A stretch of DNA of 64,000 nt from Rhynchopus sp. YZ270_cl-10 (taxonomy: Eukaryota > Euglenozoa > Diplonemea > Diplonemida > Diplonemidae), in contig OZ037925.1 in NCBI GenBank assembly GCA_964035575.1, positions 310,001 to 374,000 on the forward strand, given 5' to 3'. Shown here in pieces: positions 50,456-60,420 of this stretch (within the stretch, counting starts at the first letter, position 1; each line of letters opens with the position of its first letter). A program made the position numbers and the translations under genes. The notes under the pieces are model-generated. The model did not search any database and had not been told where the DNA came from. It saw only the letters and a program-made list of their open reading frames with translations.

Positions 50456-51475
50456 TACCGATGGGCCATGAGAGGAAACAGAGAGGGAGGAGGGAGAGGG
50501 GGAAAAGGGGGCCCTTTTTGATGAAAGTAATTTGGATAAAATTGGTGTAACCGACGACCCCCCAAAATAGCAGAAAATAGCAGGAAGTAGCACAAAAAAA
50601 TAGCACCCGCGACGACGAGGAGGTGCTGAAAACTGGCACCAAAGGGAAAACTATGGATGACAGCTCATTCTCAATGGAAAATCTGGGCAAGACAATGGTC
50701 TACGGCGTGCCACGATTTATGGCAACCTGTCTTGGGCTGGCCCGATTCGTACACAGGACATTCCATGAGGAGGAGCAGTGCACAGGCAGCTGTCGAGAAC
50801 GGGGCGACGAGTGAGCAGCTCAAGACCCACTACAACTGGAGGAGCAATTCCATGATCCAAGAGCACACGTGTGCCACCGACCGCTCGAAGCTGAACATGT
50901 CGCACATGTTGACGCAAAGCCCGGCAATGACCCAGAACTCGCCGCAGATGTCCACCCCAAACCAAGCTGGCCCACCTGTGTACGTAACGATCAACTTCCC
51001 AGGATTTGCAAGCGCTGACGCCGACACCATAAATAGTAGAAAATAAGGAATGAATGTGAGGGGTTTCTTTATTACTTAGGCAAACAGAATAATGGCTTAG
51101 GAGGCAAAGGGACTAGACTTGAAATACAAAGAATTTTTCGTGAGAGTAACCAGGGTCCACCCACGGTGTGGGCAATTATGTACTTTGGTACAATGTACAT
51201 CATGCGTATACACATCTTTAAAGCAAGAGTTGGGAAAGTGGTGGTCACCACATTGAAAAAGAAAGTGAAGTCCAAACGCCTCGGAGACGCAGGCACTGAA
51301 GAGAAGCTGAACCTTTGCAGACACACTCTGATAAAAAAGAAAAAGTGAACCTTGACGGCTAAAAGGGAAACAATGTAAATTATCTCCCTTTTTTACTTTT
51401 TCTGAAAACTTTGTTGTATTAGTGTAGCCACCCCTAGAGTGTGCTCCACTACAACTTTTTCTTTTTTTTTTCAAA
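50456..51475. other. Spacer with recombinase fossil and repeats
   Basis: Contains the tyrosine-recombinase fossil (50590-51046), repeat B (51116-51190), E (51262-51300) and F (51398-51455), all plus strand. Confidence 0.6.
50590..51046 (+). mobile_element. Fossil of a tyrosine-recombinase element (DIRS/Crypton type)
   Basis: A GC-richer plus-strand patch keeps the C-terminal part of a tyrosine recombinase, recognised by the box YTGHSMRRSSAQAAVENGA and the following segment QLKTHYNWRSNSMIQ. The rest of the element (reverse transcriptase or other domains, terminal repeats) is not seen, so I cannot tell DIRS retroelement from Crypton DNA element. It is broken and isolated, probably old. Confidence 0.55.
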
Positions 51476-53785
51476 TCATGACTCCTTCTTCCCCCTTTCC
51501 ATGGTCCCCCCTGAGTTCGCTCTGCGAATGTGCGCGAGCGGAGTGGGATTTGGCGCATCTAGCTTAGGCGGGTTAGCGCTATGCTTGGTGAAAGGGGAGT
51601 CGAGCTCGAGGTGGGCTTCACGACGGATTGCTTCGAAGCGTGCTGTGGGTAGCGCTTTGTGGAGGAAGTGGACGAACGCGGGGGCAGAGAGACACCACAG
51701 GATACATCTCCCGGACGCACGCAATGAATACCTCCACTGCGCCCCCTCTACCAAGGCCTCCATCGCACCCACATACAACCCACACGGCGTAGTCCTCTTC
51801 TTGACAGTATCCCCTACCTCCACATTCCCTGCCACCAATAGGTACACATGCTTACAGCCATCACCCTTCAAGTGCAGAAGCTCTCCCGCAGTAAGCACCA
51901 AAGGGATGCTCGCCTTCAGCAGTTTTGCATAAAGTTGTACTGCCTCCTTGCCGTGCACCCGAGACGTCCATGAATGGGAGCCTAAAATTGCAGAAACGTT
52001 CTCGGGGCGTTGCTGGCGGAGTTCTCTCAGCGGGGCAAGAACCTTTTTGACACTGATAAAGCGGTCTGGATGCCGGAGGATTGCTTCTTGAAAAACAGAT
52101 TTCGAGAGAATCCAGCAGGTGACTGTGCCAAATGCGGTTGCAGTGCAGGAACGCGGTTCGCTCCAGACCAAAGGATATTCGCCACAACCCGCGCCGCTCT
52201 TTATTGTTGCAACCAAAGTGTCCCGCCCGCCCTCCGGACCGGAAGAGGCTAAGGGTTGGAGCATGGCGAAGAGCGTTTCTTTGGCTTCGTCTTTTGGGTA
52301 AAAATTGTAGAATTTTGGCTGAAGCGCGTGGATCACGACAGTACCCCTTTCAATGTAGAAGAGGTCGTTGCCGAAATCGCCTTCACAAAGAAGATGCATT
52401 CCTGAAAACAAAATTTTCGGCCGCATTGTTTGGATTAACACTAAAAGGTCCGCATCCTCCCAGAGCTGTGGATCACGGAAGATTTTGAGTGACTGTCTGA
52501 ACGATTCTACCCCTAAGGGAACGGCATCGTTTCCCTCTTGAAGGAATTTCGAGTATTGGAGATGTGTCTGACGAAGTGCGTCACTCTGTTTGTTCAGAAC
52601 CTGATCAAATGTATCCTTTGAGATAACCCACACCGCACTATCAGCAGCGCAGATAACGCTAAACGCAAATTCATAAGGCATGCACAGACACTCCCACAGA
52701 AAGACATCCCCTTCCTCCTTCGAGCCGCAATGGAGGCCACAGCTGTAATGCTTTTTTTTGCTTTCTGTTGGAACTTTTGAAAATGCCATTGAACCTGCGG
52801 ATATTACGTGCATCCATAACACCGGTTCTCCTTGGAACCCTACGTGGTCACCGCAGGCGTACAGCTTCAGCTTCATGCTCGAGATAAGCGCGGTCAGCTC
52901 TTCGTCATTCCAATTAGAGAACATCTCAACCTTTCGTATGTCTGAACAAGAAGGTGGCTGCTCCGCGCTGGCATCCCCAATGCTGTCAAGAATCTCCCGA
53001 TTTCGCATTGCAATTAGCTTTTTGTTTCGCATTCTGTAGAGATAAGGTAATAGGAGCGATGTTATCACCCTCTTTGTTATGAGACGCACCCGAATATCAT
53101 TAAAAAACGCCAACGATCGTGCCAAATGGAGTAATGGAAGCAACTGCTCTGCGCGAAGTCGTGCCAACACTTTGGGACGATCCGCCTTGGTTTCCTGCGC
53201 TGCCTTGAGACGGTGCTGGTAGTTTCCTTCAATCACCACTAATCGATTCGCATGGGCCTCCTCCAACGCTGCATGCATCTGCAACACCTTCTCCCTTCTC
53301 CTCTCAGTAAGCTTCCCTACAGCCCTCCCCGCCTTCCTCCCCTCTGCCTTCCGCTGTCTATCCCCTTCGCGAATTTTTTGATATATCTTCGATCTAAAAA
53401 CTGGCTTTGCAATCAACGGCATTTCCTTCGCGTTGTCACCTTCCTCCACTGGTGTCTTCGCTCTCAGATCGGTGTACTTAAAGTAAGGAAGCAATGCTGC
53501 CTCAGTTCTCTCCGCCCTTCGAAGCGGTAGAGGAGCCGTATGACAAATTTTCTTCCTTTTTCGATGCGGTTCTGGGGTCGCGCTCTGTACAATCACCCCT
53601 CCCGGGGCTGCTATGGTACTATTCCATCGTGGTACAGTAACCGCCTCAGGCAGACGAAGAAGGCGTCCCAGAGCGTCCATTTCTACATCGCAAAACTGTG
53701 GTTCACAATACGGCTCTGGGGTGCTCGCAGCGTGCGGGGCATTCGCGAAGGAGGCTGGGGTGGCGCAGAGGGAAGGGGGTTGCAT
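51476..53785 (-). CDS. Protein with three cyclic-nucleotide-binding domains
   Basis: A 769-residue protein. Residues 1-280 are basic and helical (RRREKVLQMHAALEEAHANR), without a membrane segment. Three cNMP-binding-like beta barrels follow. Number 1, about residues 293-405, is MFSNWNDEELTALISSMKLK ... GDHVGFQGEPVLWMHVISAG. Number 2, about 450-580, is LLCEGDFGNDLFYIERGTVV, with CGEYPLVWSEPRSCTATAFG matching the phosphate-binding cassette including Glu and Arg. Number 3, about 600-715, is LHLKGDGCKHVYLLVAGNVE. Only the second keeps the residues expected for nucleotide binding. There is no kinase, channel or exchange-factor domain, so it may be a regulatory or structural sensor. A transposon ends 28 bases upstream of the start, leaving GTTTTTTAG as the only nearby acceptor. 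Confidence 0.82.
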   Translation of the reverse strand: MQPPSLCATPASFANAPHAASTPEPYCEPQFCDVEMDALGRLLRLPEAVTVPRWNSTIAAPGGVIVQSATPEPHRKRKKICHTAPLPLRRAERTEAALLPYFKYTDLRAKTPVEEGDNAKEMPLIAKPVFRSKIYQKIREGDRQRKAEGRKAGRAVGKLTERRREKVLQMHAALEEAHANRLVVIEGNYQHRLKAAQETKADRPKVLARLRAEQLLPLLHLARSLAFFNDIRVRLITKRVITSLLLPYLYRMRNKKLIAMRNREILDSIGDASAEQPPSCSDIRKVEMFSNWNDEELTALISSMKLKLYACGDHVGFQGEPVLWMHVISAGSMAFSKVPTESKKKHYSCGLHCGSKEEGDVFLWECLCMPYEFAFSVICAADSAVWVISKDTFDQVLNKQSDALRQTHLQYSKFLQEGNDAVPLGVESFRQSLKIFRDPQLWEDADLLVLIQTMRPKILFSGMHLLCEGDFGNDLFYIERGTVVIHALQPKFYNFYPKDEAKETLFAMLQPLASSGPEGGRDTLVATIKSGAGCGEYPLVWSEPRSCTATAFGTVTCWILSKSVFQEAILRHPDRFISVKKVLAPLRELRQQRPENVSAILGSHSWTSRVHGKEAVQLYAKLLKASIPLVLTAGELLHLKGDGCKHVYLLVAGNVEVGDTVKKRTTPCGLYVGAMEALVEGAQWRYSLRASGRCILWCLSAPAFVHFLHKALPTARFEAIRREAHLELDSPFTKHSANPPKLDAPNPTPLAHIRRANSGGTMERGKKES

Positions 53786-53813
53786 AGTTGTGAAGCTCTA
53801 AAAAACTAAAAAT

Positions 53814-55459
53814 CATAGGTTTCGAACGCGCGTTCGAAAATCGAAAACGCGCAAATCCAAAATCGGAAAACGCGCACATGAAAAAAAAAAAAACGCGCAA
53901 AAAAAAAAAAAAAAAAAACGCGCGTTCGAAACAGGATTTGCGCTAACTTCTGTCCTTTGTCCCGGGATTTTTGGATATTTTTGTGGTGCGTTTTTTTTTT
54001 TGCAAACCGGGGTTTCCTTAAGAAAACCAGAGAATCTCATATTTCATAGTAAGGGTACTTTAGAGTGTTTTCACACACACATGTGACCCCACCGTGGAGA
54101 GCAATCGGCTCGCGCGATCAAAAGAAAGCAGAGAAGAGGGAAAAGAAAAAAAGAAAAAAGTTGGGTACCGTGTGCCTGCGGCGCTACCTGTTCCTACCCT
54201 CCTTTATGTTTAAATATGATGTACTTGTGTACAGTTCATTTTATTTTGAGTACGACTCATCCCCCCTGAGGATGATCCCCCCTCCCTCACGGATAAAGAT
54301 TGATTAGGACGCCATGGGGCACACCCCCTCCGAGGCCATAACCGTCCTAGGTTTTCTCACTCTTCTCTGTGGTCACTGAAACCCCACCGCCATCACTACG
54401 TTACCGATAGCTTCTTCAGTACGTTGGGTTTTCAGACCTGAAAATAACCCTTGTTTACGAATATGGGCTCATGTTTTGTCAAATTTTAAGTCGCTGCATT
54501 TTTGTCCGTTTTTCCGTATATCCCCCACCACAATCCGGGATTGGTTCGGAAATGCAACAAAACGACTTCTTGGCGGGGAAAAGCCACAGGAAATTTACGC
54601 ACTTTTTGCAAACAGGGGTTTCCTTACTAAAACCAGAGGAATCTCATCGTTCAGAGTAAGAGTACTTTAGAGTGTTTTTGCGCACACATGCGACCCCACC
54701 GTGGAGAGCAATCGGCTCGTGCAATCAAAAGAAAGCAGAAAAAAGGGAAAAATAAAAAGACAAAAGTTGGGTACCGTGCGCCTGCGGCGCTACCTGTTCC
54801 CAGTCAAAACACCACAATTTCATCTGAATTTGGGTTTTCAGACCTGAAAATGCCCCTTGTTTAAGAGTATGGGTTCATATTTTGTGAAAATTTAAGTCAC
54901 TAAAATTTTGTCCATTTTCCCGAATATGCCCCACCACAGCGCGGGATTGGCTCGGAAATGCCACAAAACACTGTTTTTTCACCCCCTGACGCACAACTAT
55001 TTGAGGTGCGTTTTTTTGGTCCCGAAACACGATTTTTCAGATTTTTTTCCAAAAGTTAGCGCGAAGCCTGGTTCGAAAAGCCGGACGCGCGTAAAAAAAA
55101 AAGGGTGTTTTTTTTTTTTTTTTCAAACGCGCGTTCGAAAAAGTGGTTTTTTCGAACGCGCGTTTGAAAAACTGGACGCGCGTTCGAAAAAACCACTTTT
55201 TCGACGCGCGTTCGAAAAACCTCCCCACGTAAACATGAGGCTTCCACTTTTTCGAACGCGCGTTTTTTTTTTTTTCGTTTTTCAAACGCGCGTTTTTTTT
55301 CTCGTTTTTTTCGAACGCGCGTTTTTTTTTTCGTTTTTTTCAAACGCGCGTTTTTTGTTTGTTTTTTTCCGAACGCGCGTTTTTTTTTTTTTCGTTTTTC
55401 AAACGCGCACTCGCCCTAAAAAACGCCCTAAAAACGCGAACGCGCGTTCGAAACCTATG
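53814..55459. mobile_element. TIR element with CGCGCGTTCGAA ends, 1.65 kb
   Basis: Ends CATAGGTTTCGAACGCGCG and its inverse bound the element; AAAAAT flanks both sides (53808-53813, 55460-55465), though in A-rich DNA. CGAACGCGCG is iterated many times in both subterminal regions. The interior holds two diverged copies of a 400-600 bp unit (about 54005-54610 and 54608-55015; landmarks GACCCCACCGTGGAGAGCAA and GGGTTTTCAGACCTGAAAAT), the first with about 200 bp extra. Each copy ends in the GTACCGTGxGCCTGCGGCGC hairpin module. No transposase seen; superfamily unassigned. Confidence 0.75.
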
Positions 55460-55514
55460 AAAAATCACTCAAAAAAAAAGAAGTGATTTTTTTTTTCCTT
55501 TGTGATGTGGAGGG

Positions 55515-56299
55515 CAGGCATTTTGCTAACCATCGTTCCATCGTTCCCTGTTTTTGGCGTTTTTTTTTTTTTTTTTTTTCATCGTTCCATCGTTCCCCCT
55601 AGGAAAAAGGTGGCATCATTCCATCGTTCCATGGACTGTACTGTGGGGTGTGTCACAGATGCAGAGACCCTGGGCTCAAGGGCTCACCGTGGGAGACCAG
55701 AACGCGACTGAATTGGTCAAACGCCGAAGGAAAAGGAAGCATGCAGCGTGGCGAAAGAATAAAAGTAGCGTACCGTGCGCCTGCGGCGCAGCTTGCAGCC
55801 CACCCTTCCCATGACATAGTTTGGCTGTAAAAGTGTGCAATTTTAAGCGCATTTTCTTGAAATGTTGCGTACCGTGGCTTCGCCAGAAACTTTCGTTTTA
55901 TCAAAATATGGAAGTAAAAATTACGGTAACTGTTGATAATTACCAACGACAGTGCCGGTTTATGGCAACATTTTTTTAGAAATGTTGCGTACCGTGGCTT
56001 CGCCAGGAACTGGATGCCATGACCGCCGCTTCTTTTATAGATATACTGAGGTTATTGATAAGAGGCTGACACCCACTACGGCTTGTGGTTCACCCTCCCC
56101 ACCTGCCTTTCACGATTTTGTGCATCAGAGGGGAGAAAGAGCCTCATCTTCTTGTACTGACAGGGAGTCGCGCGCGCGAAGCGCGCGCAGCGACCGCTTT
56201 TGCGGGGGGAAAGCTCGGGACCCCTTTTGCCCTCTGATTTTTTTTTTTTTTCCATCGTTCCCCCCATTTAGGAACCCGGCCGAGTTAGCATAATGCCTG
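55515..56299. mobile_element. Mutator-like TIR element, 785 bp
   Basis: Ends CAGGCATTTTGCTAAC and GTTAGCATAATGCCTG, flanked by a perfect 9-bp duplication TGTGGAGGG (55506-55514, 56300-56308). Subterminal CCATCGTTCC motifs iterate in both arms, the counterpart of CCATCATGCC in the 30935 element. Inside: GCGTACCGTGCGCCTGCGGC (55773), two copies of GTTGCGTACCGTGGCTTCGC (55860, 55983) and the GC hairpin block (56131-56220). No transposase. Confidence 0.87.
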
Positions 56300-57075
56300 T
56301 GTGGAGGGTGAGGGGGGGGGGGGAGAGGAGGAGGAAGGGGAGAAGAAAAAAAGGTAGAGTTGAAATACAAAGCCCGTGAACAGTGTACCTTTTGGTATGA
56401 CCGGGTGTACCGCGGGGAGGACACCTAAGTATGCAGTCCTACAATCCATTTTGTGGTTGCATTTGAAAAAGAAGAGGGGGCAGGTAATGGTTTTAAGGGA
56501 AGTTAGTAGAGGAAGGCGCAGTTTGGTGCGGGCAGAGAAAAAAGAGAGAAACATAAAAGGAAAAAGTTGAAAGAAGGATATACCTCGTGGATACACCTCT
56601 TTAAAAGAAACCACAATGGAAGTATGGACAGTGGAGTTGGCGAAGGGGGAAATGGTTGTGAATGTTTTTCCTACCTCACCTCCTCGTCACCTCCAGAATC
56701 AGTGCAAAACGCCTCTGTGGACGCAAAGCACCCCCGGGACCTCCACCGTACAAAAAACCCCACCTTTAAAAAATACAAAAGAAAAGTTTATCAGATGAAC
56801 CTAACTAACTCTCTCTCTCTCTGTGCTCAGTCAACATTCATTATTCTCATAAACAAAAAAGGGAAACTAGGATTCTGCCCACAGTTCCCTTCTCTCCCCC
56901 CTCCCCTCTCCCAAAAGAAAAAGATACTTAACCACCCCCTCTAATCTAAGGCTGACTTTCCCATACCGTTTTAGTAATTCACATACTGTTTTTTTTTTTG
57001 CCACCATTTGGTAAAACTATATGAAAGCAGGCATGGTTTTTTTTTGCTTTTTTTTAAAAGCATAGAGGTAGCTTT
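56300..57075. other. Spacer with repeats B, G, E and C
   Basis: Contains repeat B (56359-56460), G (about 56565-56600), E (about 56700-56735) and C (56782-56832), all plus strand, downstream of the ABC transporter stop codon. No gene. Confidence 0.6.
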
Positions 57076-60000
57076 TTATCGTGTACTCTTCTGGAATAGA
57101 TGCAATGCGATGCAGCCGAGGATGAGATAGAAGGCTAGCCATGCGAATAGGCCACCGAGATCTGCGCCTACCCGGTCTACTTCTAGGTCAAAGTTGGCGA
57201 GGTACTGTTCACAGAGGATTGTGATGGAGGGGGTGGAGTCCAGGTCACGTCCTGCTGCGTCGGTGGGTGCAAATTGACATTCCAACCCAGCAAGCTCGTT
57301 GACCATGAGCACTTCGAATGCCAGTGCAAAAGGGGAGGTCCACCTCAACCACTGCAACCCCTCCGCGACACTGTCCAACTGCAAAATCGGGCCGTTAAAA
57401 AGAAAAAAAAACAAAATCAATAAAATCGATGCCAGCGTAGCCGATCCGCTATTCGGGGCTACCACTGCGACCGACGCGCACATTGCTGTGATCACCAAAT
57501 TGAACAACACTACAACAAACACAAAAGACAAAAAAGGGTTTTCCGCAGGTCCACTTTGCTCCGTTCTTAGCCCAATAGAAAGATAGGAAAACGCTGTCAA
57601 ACACAACGTCGGAACCGTCCGAACAAAAACCCAATCCAAAAGCAGCTTCGTCAAATAGTACTCGGTTGAGGTGTACATCTGGTTTGCGCGCTCCTCCTTG
57701 AAGTGATCCCTCTCTATTACTATAGAATCTATCACCGATAGCGATGACAGCGAGACTAATAGGAGTAAGAACGTCATTACCCCCATACGGTTAAGCGCTC
57801 CAGTGAGATCATACGCCTGGCCTTTGTAGAGTACCGAAATGAAGAGAGTAAAGAAAAATGCGACTGCACAATGCCCTGCCAAAAGCGCATGCGAATTTAA
57901 CAACACCAACAGATTTCTATGCAGTAAACAATACATTTTGCGGTAAAATCCGACCGAAAAATGGATGTCCGCATTCTGTCGTGGGTACATCGATAATGCA
58001 GTATCAGGAATTCCACAGGGAACCACAATAGGCGTTACATCCTCTGCAATCCTGCCTGCAATTTCTGACAAATAGTCCGCAGGGTTTGAGAATTGCCCGG
58101 AGACCAATTCTGGGTATTTCGCAGACACCCTCTCCTTCGCCTCTTTGGCTGGTCCATAATAGATGATCCTGCCGTTGCCCATTAGCATTAATAGATCGAA
58201 TTCTGCAAAAATCTTTTCGGAAGGTTGGTGGATTGAAAACACCGAGATCGGACGTGAATTGAAGAACCGTTCACAGGCTTGGTTTGATGAGGTATGCGCC
58301 ACACCCTTCGTAATCGCCCCAACAATAACCTTCGCCGTATGGGTATCAAGCCCGGAGGTCGGCTCGTCAAGAAACAGATAGTTTGGTTGTGCTATCATTC
58401 TCGCTGCGCACGCGACCCTCCTCCGCTCACCACTGCTCAACGACCCTGAGATGACCTGGTGCTCTATCTTCTGTAAATCAAACGCCTTCACAAATTCGCT
58501 CACCCTCATTTCCCTCTCTTCACCCCGCACCGCAACCGGCAATGCCAAAACACAACTAAAACGCAAATGCTGTCGCACCGTCAACGCTTGCACCAAAGCA
58601 TCGTACCTATGATACCGTAGTCCCTTGAGGTATACCTCCTTTGACTTTCCTTCGCAAACTGAAGATTGGAGGGTAGGTGAACCACTCATAGTACGAAGGG
58701 AGATGATGTCAAGAAGCGAGGTTTTTCCTGACCCAGAAGGCCCCATAATCGCGACGCTCCGGCATTGTGCGGTCGCAAAGCTGATATCATCTAATATCAT
58801 TTGACCCCCATTCCCTCTATACGATATATTCGCAAACAGTACCTCTTCTGCCTCATCTACGTTAGGTGTAGCACCGGTCCCCGCAGTATCAACCATTGTA
58901 CGTTGGGTGCTTACCATCTCCTCATCACTCTCCATCCACGCAGAATTTGGGGTATAAAGGGATTCCCATTGCTTCCTTTTTTTCTTTTCCCCGCAAATTT
59001 CCCAAACCAACCCCACCATAGCACCAACAAACACCATCAAAAACACGCCAAGTTCTGCATAGAGAAAGGCCCGACCTGACCCTCCCTTCTCCTCTTCCAC
59101 CTCTCTGTGCATCTTCTCCTCTATACATTCTGAGGCACGGCATTGTGACAACGTTATCGGGGGAAGCTTAATATCAGTCGTCACCTTGCACTGCTGCCAC
59201 CCGTCTACACAGGTTATCGAAAAGGCGCCTATTGTAGGGAGAATGCCCTGTCCAAACACACTGTCGCTGCAGGAGGACAGCGTTTTGTCTCCTGTTGTTT
59301 GTGAGGTGTCGGTTGTTCCGCAGGTACATGAAACGGTTTCGCAGTTATATGTTGTAACAATGTGAAGTGCAGATTCTACGTTGACGGTAGTGTCTAAGGA
59401 GCTTGCGACTGCGAGCATGATACATAGTATCAACATTATGACGGCAAATACACCGATTTTTGCTGTTATAATTGGAGATCCGGTCCAGACGGAGAGCCCT
59501 GTGTATCGTTGTGCTACAGAAGCAACTCTAGGGAGGCCTATCAAGACAAAGGCAACGAGGAGCAATCCTGCCAAAACCATAAGCGTCAACGTTGCCGTAT
59601 TGTGTCCGCCTGATTCAATGGCGGTAGCTGGGGCAATGGTTTCGGGGTCGAGAAGCATTCGCATTGCGTATTCTGCCTGTTGAATGGCACCGAGACAGCC
59701 AAAGATGGACGAATCTGAGTGTTTCACCACCTCCTTGCGTTCAACAGTTTGTGTACACTGTGTTGCATCGCAGGAGAAAAATGCGTCGATGAGAAGAGGG
59801 TACGAAGCACATTCCGTTTGTTCTCTGAAAAACTCCATTCTGCATTCACCGTGTCCAGGTTCAATCCATTTTGAGGAGTCGTTACACCGCATCCAGGTCA
59901 CCCCATTTGCGCCAAGAAGCGAGGCCAGGCCAGAGTCCGCAAGCCTGCAATCAATCCGTTTTTCCTCCGTCGCAGTGAACCCTACATCACAGCTCCCCGA

Positions 60001-60420
60001 AGGACAGCCCGCATCAGTGGAGCAACCGGTACACATAAACCGGTCATGCGCATCGTCACATCGTCCACATCTGTTTAGCGCACTCACCGGACGGGAGCTG
60101 ACCTTCACACCAGATTCGTATACCGGGCAGGTCAGGGTATCACACGAGGTTCCTTCCCAGTTGGACCGGCAGGTGCATGACGGTGTGGCATGTGGATTGC
60201 ATATGCCTCCGTTTCGGCAGTTCTCCCCGCAGGCGCTGCTGAAAACATCGCACCGTGGCCCCCCCCACCCTTCCTCACAATCCTCGCAGGAGCCGAAGAG
60301 CTGGTCCTGGTAGAGGTGGTGGGTTGTTGTGTTGCAGGTCCCTCCGTGGACGCAAAGACAGGGCTTCTCGCAGACCTGGGAGAGGAGCGCCGTGCAGAAA
60401 AAGACAGCAAGACCGTTCAT
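57076..60420 (-). CDS. ABCG-type transporter with EGF-like ectodomain
   Basis: A 1,114-residue half-transporter. The start MNGLAVFFCTALLSQVCE is a signal peptide. Residues about 20-100 are Cys-rich EGF-like modules (CLCVHGGTCN, CRNGGICNPHATPSCTC), followed by more Cys-rich sequence. Three hydrophobic segments lie before the ATPase (TLTLMVLAGLLLVAFVLIG, IGVFAVIMLILCIMLAVA, FLMVFVGAMVGLVW). The nucleotide-binding domain is intact: Walker A GPSGSGKTS near residue 560, signature LSSGERRR near 663, Walker B YLFLDEPTSGLD near 690, His switch SIHQPS. The ABC2 membrane domain follows. Domain order ATPase-then-membrane marks ABCG; an EGF-like ectodomain recalls yeast Adp1 and plant ABCG24/28 relatives. 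Substrate unknown, perhaps lipids. No intron. Confidence 0.92.
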   Translation of the reverse strand: MNGLAVFFCTALLSQVCEKPCLCVHGGTCNTTTHHLYQDQLFGSCEDCEEGWGGPRCDVFSSACGENCRNGGICNPHATPSCTCRSNWEGTSCDTLTCPVYESGVKVSSRPVSALNRCGRCDDAHDRFMCTGCSTDAGCPSGSCDVGFTATEEKRIDCRLADSGLASLLGANGVTWMRCNDSSKWIEPGHGECRMEFFREQTECASYPLLIDAFFSCDATQCTQTVERKEVVKHSDSSIFGCLGAIQQAEYAMRMLLDPETIAPATAIESGGHNTATLTLMVLAGLLLVAFVLIGLPRVASVAQRYTGLSVWTGSPIITAKIGVFAVIMLILCIMLAVASSLDTTVNVESALHIVTTYNCETVSCTCGTTDTSQTTGDKTLSSCSDSVFGQGILPTIGAFSITCVDGWQQCKVTTDIKLPPITLSQCRASECIEEKMHREVEEEKGGSGRAFLYAELGVFLMVFVGAMVGLVWEICGEKKKRKQWESLYTPNSAWMESDEEMVSTQRTMVDTAGTGATPNVDEAEEVLFANISYRGNGGQMILDDISFATAQCRSVAIMGPSGSGKTSLLDIISLRTMSGSPTLQSSVCEGKSKEVYLKGLRYHRYDALVQALTVRQHLRFSCVLALPVAVRGEEREMRVSEFVKAFDLQKIEHQVISGSLSSGERRRVACAARMIAQPNYLFLDEPTSGLDTHTAKVIVGAITKGVAHTSSNQACERFFNSRPISVFSIHQPSEKIFAEFDLLMLMGNGRIIYYGPAKEAKERVSAKYPELVSGQFSNPADYLSEIAGRIAEDVTPIVVPCGIPDTALSMYPRQNADIHFSVGFYRKMYCLLHRNLLVLLNSHALLAGHCAVAFFFTLFISVLYKGQAYDLTGALNRMGVMTFLLLLVSLSSLSVIDSIVIERDHFKEERANQMYTSTEYYLTKLLLDWVFVRTVPTLCLTAFSYLSIGLRTEQSGPAENPFLSFVFVVVLFNLVITAMCASVAVVAPNSGSATLASILLILFFFLFNGPILQLDSVAEGLQWLRWTSPFALAFEVLMVNELAGLECQFAPTDAAGRDLDSTPSITILCEQYLANFDLEVDRVGADLGGLFAWLAFYLILGCIALHLFQKSTR

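Noticed and set aside
53814-55459. Polinton-like element suggested by a 6-bp flanking duplication
   Set aside because: The flank AAAAAT is A-rich and ambiguous, the element is only 1.65 kb and no hallmark gene is present.
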